In this document: positions 48,215 through 56,900 of the stretch, piece after piece | How positions within the stretch are numbered: the stretch's first letter is position 1 | Layout of the letters: every line of letters starts with the position of its first letter | NCBI GenBank assembly: GCA_937952305.1 | Contig: CALFZO010000140.1 | Location: 3,128 to 67,127, forward strand | DNA length: 64,000 nt | Direction: 5' to 3' | Source: an uncultured Anaerolineales bacterium | GTDB lineage: Bacteria; Chloroflexota; Anaerolineae; Anaerolineales; UBA6663 | Translations under genes and position numbers: made by a program | Notes under the pieces: generated by a model | What the model was told of the DNA's origin: nothing | Database searches by the model: none | Seen by the model: only the letters and a program-made list of their open reading frames with translations

Positions 48215-49216
48215 ATGGACCTCATCCAACTCATTCAGACGCTGGACCGTGATTGGCTGCTCGCCTTCCAGGCTGTGCCCGGCCTGCAAGGCGTGATGGC
48301 GGTCTTCACGTTCCTGGGCAACGAGGAGTTCTTCCTGTTCGTGATGCCCTTGGTCTACTGGTGCCTCGACGCGGCCGCCGGCGGCCGACTGGCGGTGCTG
48401 CTGGTAGCCTCCAACGGGCTGAGCAACCTGCTCAAGCTTGGGTTCGCGCGGCCGCGCCCCTATTGGGTGGATGAACGGGCCCTCGCTTTGAGCCGCGAGA
48501 CCAGCTACTCCTTGCCCTCCAGCCATGCCCTGAACGCGACGACGGTCTGGGGCTACCTGGCCGTTCAACTGCGGCGGGGGTGGGCGACGGCGGCGGCCGT
48601 GATCCTGATCGGACTGATCTCGCTCTCGCGCACGTATCTGGGCATGCACTTCCCCACCAACCTGCTGGCCGGGTGGCTGTTCGGCGGGCTGCTGCTGTGG
48701 GCTTATGCGCGCTGGGAGCCGCCCGCCGCGGCCTGGCTGGCCCGCCAGGGTCTGGGGCCGCAGATCGGCCTGGCGCTGGCCGCGTCACTGCTCTATTTGG
48801 GGCTGGCGGCCGGCCTGCTCACGTTGGTGCCGGCCCCGGCCGATCTGCCGGCCTGGGCGGCGGCGGCGGAGCGCACGGCGCCGGGAGAGGCCGGCGAGCC
48901 GGCCATCGACCCGCGCGGCTGGGCGAGCCACGTCACCGCGGCCGGGATGATCCTGGGCCTGGGCGTCGGCCTGAGCCTGGCGGCGCGCGGCGCCCGCTTC
49001 GACGCCGGTGGGCCCTGGCTCAAACGAGCCGCGCGTTTCGTCGTCGGCGTGCTCGGCGTGGGCGCGCTCTTCCTGGGCCTGCGCGCGCTGCTGCCAGGCG
49101 GCGACGACGTCCTTGGACAGGTGTTGCGCTACCTGCGCTACGCCCTCATCGTCGTCTGGGCCTTGTACGCGGCGCCGTGGGTGTTCCTGCGTCTGCGCCT
49201 GGCCGACCCGCGCTGA
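48215..49216 (+). CDS. PAP2-type phosphatase-like membrane protein
   Basis: A 333-residue integral membrane protein with a PAP2 domain. The three motifs are KLGFARPRP (K-x6-RP), YSLPSSHALNA (PSSH) and SRTYLGMHFPTN, where the last normally reads SR-x5-H-x3-D; here the Asp is Asn. The acceptor and acid-base His residues are both kept, so hydrolysis of lipid phosphates remains plausible, perhaps slower. About ten hydrophobic helices are present, more than in minimal PAP2 enzymes, the last four forming an extra C-terminal membrane region. The ATG has GGAG nine bases upstream. It lies 30 bases after the MFS gene. Confidence 0.88.
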   Translation: MDLIQLIQTLDRDWLLAFQAVPGLQGVMAVFTFLGNEEFFLFVMPLVYWCLDAAAGGRLAVLLVASNGLSNLLKLGFARPRPYWVDERALALSRETSYSLPSSHALNATTVWGYLAVQLRRGWATAAAVILIGLISLSRTYLGMHFPTNLLAGWLFGGLLLWAYARWEPPAAAWLARQGLGPQIGLALAASLLYLGLAAGLLTLVPAPADLPAWAAAAERTAPGEAGEPAIDPRGWASHVTAAGMILGLGVGLSLAARGARFDAGGPWLKRAARFVVGVLGVGALFLGLRALLPGGDDVLGQVLRYLRYALIVVWALYAAPWVFLRLRLADPR

Positions 49217-49306
49217 GCGGCGGCGGCACGGATGTGAACGATCGTGTGTACAACCTTTCCCCAACCTCCCTATAAAGTCATCTCCAATCGGCCTCCGACG
49301 GTCGCT

Positions 49307-49312
49307 TATAAT
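49307..49312 (+). promoter_or_regulatory. -10 box upstream of the cyclase/AAA/TPR gene
   Basis: TATAATC again, 175 bases before the ATG at 49487, within a 270-base intergenic space that also has TATAAA at 49271-49276. No good -35 is visible. The rest of that space shows no recognisable element. Confidence 0.5.
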
Positions 49313-49486
49313 CAAAGTGCAACGTCGCCGTAATCGTCGACAATTGAACTTAGCCAGCCGCCAGGTCCTCTCCGCGATAACACCCTATCGGCCGCGACGA
49401 ATCACCGTCAGGCGCGGCGGCGGCCTGCGCATCGGCGGGATCGTTCGATTTTCGCCCACAGACCGCGCTTACGCTGACCAGCCCGC

Positions 49487-52400
49487 ATGATTTGTCCACG
49501 CTGCGGTTTTGACAGTCCGACCGGCTTTGTCTTCTGCGGGCGCTGCGGCACACGCCTGGACGCGCCCGCCAACGCCAACGCGCTGACGCGCGAAGACGTC
49601 GACCACTTGCGGCGCTATCTGCCGCCGCAGCTGGCCGAAGCGCTCCAACTCGATCTCCCCACCCCGGCGCCGCGGCTGTTGCAGCAGTGCCTCACCCATC
49701 TCACCGGCCTGGTGGAGGCCACCGCCGCCTATCTGCCGGCGGATCTGGCGACGCAGCTGGCGCGGGATCCGGTGCCGGGCCGCGCCGACGGGCGCTTTCT
49801 GGAGGGCACGCTGCTCTTCGCCGACATCAGCGGCTTCACGGCCATGTCCGAGAAGCTCGGCCGGAGCGGGCGCGACGGCGCCGAAGAAATCACCAGCATC
49901 GTCAACCGCTACCTGGACGTGATGATCACGCGCCTGCACGCGCACGCCGGGCAGCTGATGAAGTTCGGCGGCGACGCGCTGCTGGGCCTGTTCCAGGAGC
50001 CGGGCAGCGCCGGGCGGGCCACGCGCGCCGCCCTGGCCATGCAGGCGGCCATGAGCGAGTTCGCCCAGACGCGCACCTCGCAGGGCACCTTCCCGCTGCG
50101 CATGAAGGTCGGCCTGCACCGCGGGCGCTTCTTCGCGGCCCAACTCGGCGACGGGCTGGGCATGGAATACGCCTTGTTCGGCGCCGACGTCAACGCCACC
50201 GCCGCCGCCGAGTCGGCCGCCCAGGCCGGCCAGGTGCTGGTGGACACGGTGACGCTGGAGGCCCTGCGCGCCGAGGCCCCGGAGGCGCAGGCCGAGCCGT
50301 CGGCCACCGCACCCGGCTACACGGTGGTCACCCAGATGCCGCCCGGCTCAGACGAAGCGCCCCGCCAGCGCGGCACCGATCCGTTCCTGTTCGCGCTCTC
50401 GGCCGACGGGCTGCGCCGGGCCGCGCTGACCCTGGATACCCTGACGCCGTGCCTGCCGGCCGGCCTGCTCTCCCGGCTGGTCCTCTCGGCCGAGGCGCTC
50501 GGCTTCGAGGGCGAGCACCGGCTGGTGACCGTGCTCTTCGCCAACGTTCACGGCCTGGGCGACCTGGCCGACCGGCTGGGGCCGGGGCACGAGCCCGCCA
50601 TCACGGCCGCGCTCAACGGCTACTTCCTGGGCATGGCCGAGGCCATCCGCGCCTACGGCGGCATCATCAACAAGATCGACCTGTATGACCACGGCGACAA
50701 GCTGGTGGTCCTGTTCGGGGCGCCGGTGGCGCATGAGGACGACCCGGAGCGCGCGGCCCGGGCGGCGCTGGCCATGCAGGCCAAGCTGCAAGACGCGGCC
50801 CTGCGCGCGGCCTTCACCACCCCCGACGGCGCGCCGCGCCTGCATCAGCAGATTGGCCTCAACTTCGGCAACGTCTTCGCCGGCTACGTCGGCGCGCGCC
50901 GCCGGCGCGAATACAGCGTCATCGGCGACGACGTCAACCTGGCCGCCCGCCTGATGTCGGTGGCCGGCGCCGGCCAGATCGTGGCCAGCCCGGCCCTGCA
51001 CCGCAAACTGCAGACGCTCTTCCGCTTCACGCCGCGCGGCGAGGTCCGGCTGAAGGGCAAGAGCGAGCCAGTGCCGATCTTCACGCTGGACGAGGCGCGC
51101 AGCGCCGCCGACGCCGCCCTGGCCGTCGAACAGGCGCGCGCCAGCCTCAAGGCGCCGCTGGTCGGACGACAGGCGGAATGGTCGCGGCTGTCAGCCTTCG
51201 CGCACGCGCTGCGCGCCGGGCGCGGCGCCATCCTGTCCGTCATCGGCGAGGCCGGGCTGGGCAAGACCCGGCTGGTGGACGAGTTCCAGCACACCGTGGA
51301 CACGGACCCGGTGGCGCCCATCCGCATGGCGGAGGGCCGCTGCCTGTCTTACACCGAATCCGTCAGCTACGCCCCCTTCCAGGAGTTGATGCGCCAGTTG
51401 ATCGGCGCGCCGCTCGGCGCCGATGAGGCCGCCACCTGGATGCGCCTGCGCCAGACGCTGAACGCCGTGCTGCCGGCTGAAGACGCCGTCGCCCAGACGC
51501 CCTATCTGGCGAACTTCCTCAACCTGCACCTGGACACCGAGGGCCTGGCGCGGGTGCGCTACCTGGACGCCGAAGCCCTGCAGCGGCGGACCTTCGTGGC
51601 CATCGCGGCGCTGGTGGAGGCGCTGTGCCGGCCGGCCCGCGCCGGCGGCGCGCTTAACCGGCCGCTGATGCTGATCCTGGATGACATCCACTGGATCGAC
51701 CAGGCCTCGCGCGCGCTGCTGGATTACCTGCTGAGCCTGGTGCCGCGCCTGCCGTTGGGCGTGGTGCTGGTCTACCGGCCGGAGCGCACCAAGACCTGCT
51801 GGGAGGTGCGCGAGCAGGCCGCGCGCGATTACCCGGCCTACGTCAGCGAGATCGAGCTCAGCCCGCTGCCCGCGCCGGACACGCAGACGCTGCTGGAGCG
51901 CCTGGTCCCCGGCGCCCAGTGGCCGGCGGCCATCCACCAGCTCATCCTCAACCAGACCGAGGGCAACCCGCTCTACCTGGAGGAGCTGCTGCGCGTCCTG
52001 ATCGAGACCGGCGTGCTGGTGCAGGCGCTGAGCGGCTGGGAGGTGAACGGCGCGCTCGACGACGAGCGCCTGCAGATCCCGGACACGCTGGAAGGCGTGA
52101 TGATGACGCGCCTGGACCGGCTGGACGAGCCCAGCCGCAACACGGCCCAGGTGGCGTCGGTCATCGGGCGCTCCTTCACCAGCGACGTGCTCAAGCACGT
52201 CACCGACGGCCGCGAGGACGCCGAACTGCTGCCGCACCTGTTCAGCCTGCAGCAGCACGAGATCGCTCAGGAGACGCAGCGCGCCCCGGAGCGCGTCTAC
52301 ACCTTCATCCATGGCCTGATGCAGGACGTGGCCTACGGCAGCCTGCTGGCGCGCGTCCGCCGCCAGGCCCACCGCCGCATCGCCGAGTTCCTGGAGAACC

Positions 52401-53854
52401 GTTCCGGCAACGACGAGGGCCTGTTCCCGGTCATCGCCCGGCACGCTTTCCTGGGCCAGGATTGGCCGCGTGCGTTGCGCTACCAGACGCTGGCCGGCCA
52501 GCAGGCCCAACGCCTGTTCGCCAACAGCGAAGCCGCCGACCACTGGCAGAAGGCGCTGCAGAGCGCCGAGGCGCTGCCGCCCGAGAACACGCGCCGCGAG
52601 CGGCTGCGCATTCACCTGGCGCTGGGCGAGCTCTGCACCGTCACCGCCCGCTATGATCGCGCCGCCGAGCACCTGAATGCGGCCCTGCAGCTGGCCGGCG
52701 AGACCGGCGCCGCCGACGCCGAGGCGCGCGCCTGTCGCTGGCAGGCGCGGCTGAACGAGCTGCGCGGCGACTTCGCGGCGGCTTTCGATTGGATCAACCG
52801 CGGGCTGGCGGCGCTGGGCGACCGGCAGACCGCCGACGCCGCCCAGCTGCACCTCACGGCCGGCCTGATCCACGCCCGGCGCGGCGAGCGCGCCCAGGCC
52901 CAGGAGCGCGGCGTGGCGGCCTCGCGCATCGCCGAGGCCCAGGACGAGCTCGGCGTGCTGGCCAGCGCCGACCTGCTGCTCGGCCTGATCCACTGGCAGT
53001 CCGGCGACACGGCCACGGCCGTCACCGATTACCAGGGCGCCCTCGACCTGTACGACAAGGTCGGCGACCTGGCCGGCCAGGCCAAGGCCCGCAACATGCT
53101 GGCGAACGCGCTCTTCAAAACCGGGCGCTGGAAAGAGGCCGACGAGCAGTACACACGCGCGCGCGCCACTTTCGACCAGATCGGCGCCGCCTACAACCGC
53201 GCCCTGGCCGAGAACAACCTGGGCGGGATCGCCCTCAACCAGGGCCGGCTGGAGGCCGCCATCGGCTTTTACTCAGACGCCCTGGCCACTTTGCAGCAGA
53301 TCGGGGCCTCGCCCTACGTGCGCGGCACCGTGCTGATGAACCTAGGCGCCGCCCAGATCCGCCAGGGCGACCTGGCCCAGGCGCGCAGCTGCCTGGACCA
53401 GAGCCAGGCGCTGTTCGAGCAGACCAAGTCCCGCGACTTCCTGCCCGAGCTGCACCGCCACCTGGCGCGCGCCGCCCTGGCCGCCCACCAGCTGGACGAC
53501 GCCGAGGCCTCGGCCAACGATGCGCTGCGCTGGGCGCGCGAGCTGGGGATGCGCGGCGAAGAGGGCAGCGCCCTGCGCGTGCTGGGCGAGATCGCCCTGG
53601 CCCAGGGCCGGTCGGACGCGGCCGAGGCCGCGCTGACCGAGAGCGTCACAATCCTGACGGAGGTGGCCGACGAGTACGAGCTGGCGCACAGCCGCTTCGC
53701 GCTGGGCCGGGCGCTCAGCCGCCTGGGGCGGCGCACGGCGGCCCTGACAGCGCTGGAGCAGGCCGCGGCCGTCCTCGCGCGCCTGGAGGCCGACACCGAC
53801 CGGCGGGCGGCCGAGGCGCTGCACATGCTGCTCGAGTCCACACCCGCCCGCTGA
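49487..53854 (+). CDS. Double class III cyclase with AAA ATPase and TPR domains
   Basis: A 1455-residue signalling protein. Order: zinc ribbon (CPRC and CGRC), cyclase domain 1 (about 105-250), cyclase domain 2 (about 345-500), AAA_16 ATPase (about 560-850; Walker A GEAGLGKTR with Lys593, Walker B LMLILDDIHW with Asp732) and TPR repeats (about 1000-1440). Domain 1 has both metal Asp residues (Asp113 in FADISGFT, Asp163 in FGGDAL) but Ala240 where the transition-state Arg belongs. Domain 2 has Asn353 for the first metal Asp but keeps Asn484 and Arg488 in DDVNLAARL. The two therefore complement each other as in mammalian C1/C2 cyclases. No membrane helix; cytoplasmic. It likely makes cAMP, or cGMP, under control of the ATPase/TPR part. 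Confidence 0.93.
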   Translation: MICPRCGFDSPTGFVFCGRCGTRLDAPANANALTREDVDHLRRYLPPQLAEALQLDLPTPAPRLLQQCLTHLTGLVEATAAYLPADLATQLARDPVPGRADGRFLEGTLLFADISGFTAMSEKLGRSGRDGAEEITSIVNRYLDVMITRLHAHAGQLMKFGGDALLGLFQEPGSAGRATRAALAMQAAMSEFAQTRTSQGTFPLRMKVGLHRGRFFAAQLGDGLGMEYALFGADVNATAAAESAAQAGQVLVDTVTLEALRAEAPEAQAEPSATAPGYTVVTQMPPGSDEAPRQRGTDPFLFALSADGLRRAALTLDTLTPCLPAGLLSRLVLSAEALGFEGEHRLVTVLFANVHGLGDLADRLGPGHEPAITAALNGYFLGMAEAIRAYGGIINKIDLYDHGDKLVVLFGAPVAHEDDPERAARAALAMQAKLQDAALRAAFTTPDGAPRLHQQIGLNFGNVFAGYVGARRRREYSVIGDDVNLAARLMSVAGAGQIVASPALHRKLQTLFRFTPRGEVRLKGKSEPVPIFTLDEARSAADAALAVEQARASLKAPLVGRQAEWSRLSAFAHALRAGRGAILSVIGEAGLGKTRLVDEFQHTVDTDPVAPIRMAEGRCLSYTESVSYAPFQELMRQLIGAPLGADEAATWMRLRQTLNAVLPAEDAVAQTPYLANFLNLHLDTEGLARVRYLDAEALQRRTFVAIAALVEALCRPARAGGALNRPLMLILDDIHWIDQASRALLDYLLSLVPRLPLGVVLVYRPERTKTCWEVREQAARDYPAYVSEIELSPLPAPDTQTLLERLVPGAQWPAAIHQLILNQTEGNPLYLEELLRVLIETGVLVQALSGWEVNGALDDERLQIPDTLEGVMMTRLDRLDEPSRNTAQVASVIGRSFTSDVLKHVTDGREDAELLPHLFSLQQHEIAQETQRAPERVYTFIHGLMQDVAYGSLLARVRRQAHRRIAEFLENRSGNDEGLFPVIARHAFLGQDWPRALRYQTLAGQQAQRLFANSEAADHWQKALQSAEALPPENTRRERLRIHLALGELCTVTARYDRAAEHLNAALQLAGETGAADAEARACRWQARLNELRGDFAAAFDWINRGLAALGDRQTADAAQLHLTAGLIHARRGERAQAQERGVAASRIAEAQDELGVLASADLLLGLIHWQSGDTATAVTDYQGALDLYDKVGDLAGQAKARNMLANALFKTGRWKEADEQYTRARATFDQIGAAYNRALAENNLGGIALNQGRLEAAIGFYSDALATLQQIGASPYVRGTVLMNLGAAQIRQGDLAQARSCLDQSQALFEQTKSRDFLPELHRHLARAALAAHQLDDAEASANDALRWARELGMRGEEGSALRVLGEIALAQGRSDAAEAALTESVTILTEVADEYELAHSRFALGRALSRLGRRTAALTALEQAAAVLARLEADTDRRAAEALHMLLESTPAR

Positions 53855-53938
53855 CGGGCGCGCGTCAGACCCGGCAGCGCCGTCCGGGGCAATCGGCGTT
53901 GGGATGGTAATTCAATTCGATTGACTCAAGGAGCCTGT

Positions 53939-56900
53939 ATGGTTGCGCGACATACTCGTGGTCTGATCGTGCTGGCGCTGGCGGCCTTCGGCGTGCTCGT
54001 CGTCGCCGCCCTGCTGCGGCCCCCCTCCGCGGCCGCCGGCGGCGTGGTCACCAACTGCGGCGATGACGGGCAGCTGCGCGCGGCCATGGCCACGGGCGGC
54101 GTGGTCACCTTCAACTGCGGCGCCAACCCCATCATCGCCTTCGACGACGTCATCACGGTGACGGGCGGCATCTCGGTCACCGTCCTCGGCCCGATCACAT
54201 TCGACGGCGGCAACGCCACGACGCTCTTCCTGGTGGAGCCGGGCGCTGTCCTGATTTTGGACACGGTCACGGCCCAGAACGGCAACTCCGGCAGCTTCCG
54301 CATCGGCGGCAACGGCGGCGCCGTGGTGATCAACGACGGCGGGGTGCTGGTGATCCGCAACGGCGTCTTCCGCAAGAACCAGGCTCCCGGCAGCGTCACC
54401 TCCGGCGGCGCGCTCTACAGCGACGGCGGCCCGATCACGATCACCAACAGCTTCTTTGAGGAGAACACCGCCGGCAGCGGCGGCGCTATTTACACGCGCG
54501 GCACGCTCTACATCCAGGGCTCGACCTTTTACAGCAACACCACCCAGATCGCCAGCGGCGGCGCGATCGTGGCGCTGGGGCCGTTTCAGGCCTTCGCGGC
54601 CGAAGCGCCGGCTGGGGTGAGCGCGCAAGCGGCCGTCGTCGAGGTGCGTGAGAGCGTCTTCGAGAGCAACTTCGCCTTCGGGCAGGGCGGCGCCCTGTAT
54701 CTGGACGTCGACACCGAAATGCAGGACGTCCAGGTGATCTCGAACACGGCCTCCCAGGGCGGCGGCATTTACGTGGAGAACCAGGGCCGGCTCAAACTCA
54801 CAACCAGCCTGGTGGGCGCGAACACGGCCACCAGCGGCAGCGGCGGCGGCCTGTTCGTCGCCTTCGGCGCCGTGGCCGTCATAGACGAGAGCGGCCTCTC
54901 CGGCAATGCCACCACCAACAATGCCCCCGGCGGCGGCTTCTACAGCGACGGCGCCGTGGACATCACCAACAGCACCGTGGCCGAGAACACGGCCTCGGAT
55001 GGCGCCGGCGCTTACGCCGATTTCAACAGCCAGTTGGCGATCCTGAACAGCACCTTCTCCGGCAACACGGCGACCGGCAATCCGTTCTTCGAACAAGCCG
55101 GCCGCGGCGCCGGTCTGTACAGCAATGTCGTGGCCGGCAGCCTGGTGATCTCCAGCGCAACCTTCGCCCAGAACAGCACGTTTGGCTTTGGAGAAGGCGC
55201 GTCCCTGTTCATTGATATCAACACCGCCCCGGTGCAGTTGCGCAACGTCATCCTGTCTGTTCCAGCCAACAGCGGAGAACAGAACTGCGGCGGCAACCCG
55301 CCGGCCTCCAATGGCCACAACCTGACCACGGACGACTCGTGCGGCCTGCGCGCCACCGGCGACATCTCTAACACCGCGCCGCTGCTGGAGCCGCTGCGCA
55401 AGAACGGCGGCCCCACCCGCACCCACGCCCTGCAGCCGTCCAGCCCGGCCCTGGGCGCCGGCGACCCGGTCAACTGCCCGCTCAAGGACCAGCGCGGCGA
55501 AAACCGCACGGGCCGCTGCGATATCGGCGCTTTCCAGTTCGTCGAGGCCGAAGTGGTCAACCCCGTGCCGGACGGGCCGCCGGTCGTCCAGACCGACACG
55601 GTGACACGCGCCACCGGCCCGCAGTGGTACAAGATCAAGGTCCAGGAGCCGGGCTCCACGCTCACGGTCACGCTCACCGGCCTGACCGAGGACTACAACC
55701 TGTTCCTGTTCGCGCCGCCAGTGGATGAGGAGACCGGCCAGGTGCGCGATATCGGCCAGTTGAGCGACATCGGCCAGCTGAGCGATATCGGCCAACTGAG
55801 CGACATCGGCCAGCTCTCCGACATCGGCCAGCTTTCGGACATCGGCCAGCTCTCCGACATCGGCCAACTGAGCGATATCGGCCAGCTCTCCGACATCGGC
55901 CAGCTTTCTGATATCGGCCAGCTCTCCGACATCGCCACCGGCGAAAAGGTCGGCAACCTGGTGGCCATCTCGGCCAAGCCCGGCCCCGCCGCGGAGAGCA
56001 TCGCGCGCAACGTCCAGGAGCTGGCCGGCAACTACTACGCTGTCGTCGTGCCGCACAACAAGGACGCCCTGGGCACGCCCTTCACGTTCGCGGCCCAGGT
56101 GGCGGCGCCGGTCTTCCCCTACGAGCCGATCACGGCCAGCGTGCCCGTAAACGCGCTGCCGTCCATCACCTTTCCCAAACCCACGAACATCCGCACGCTG
56201 ATCCTGCTGCACACCACGCGCACCGACGCGCTCTACGGCGCCAACAGCTTCGACGACCAGATCCGCCCGGCCGTCAACGACCTGGTGGATTACCTGGCCA
56301 CCCTCAACCTGGACGCCGAGATCCTCAACCTGGCCAACCTGGGCGGCATCGGCGTGGTGCCCGGCGACGCCATCGCCCAGACCTACGCCTACTGGGACGC
56401 CCAGCCCGGCAACCCGCTGGCCGCCAACTATGTCGCCAGCAGCATCAAGGCCCTGATCTACAACCGGGCCCGCCAGTATCCCAATCTGCGCTACCTGGTC
56501 ATCGTCGGCGACGACCGCGTCATCCCCTACCGGCGCATCCGCGACGAGGCCGTGATTGCCAACGAGCGCCTGTACGCGTCCACGGCCGGCGCCGAGACGC
56601 TGGCCGGCTCGCTGAGCCTGCGCTTTTTCCTGAGCGACGACTACTACGGCGGCCTGCTGCCGCTGCGCTACAAAGGCCGCGAGGTCTACCTGCCGCAGTT
56701 GGCCCTGGGCCGGCTGGTGGAGACGCCGCAGGAGATCTCGGCCACCATCCAGGCCGCGCTGGCCAATGACCTGCTGATCAAGCCGGAGAGCCACCTGGTC
56801 ACTGGCTATGACTTCCTGATCGACGCCGCCCAGGGCATCTCCAGCACGCTCACCGGCTACGGCGTCGGGCCGGCGCCGACCACCGGCAGCCTGATCGGCG

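Noticed and set aside
55748..55927. Repeat array considered as a CRISPR
   Set aside because: There are no spacers; units are contiguous, 18 bp, in frame and coding, with no cas genes nearby.
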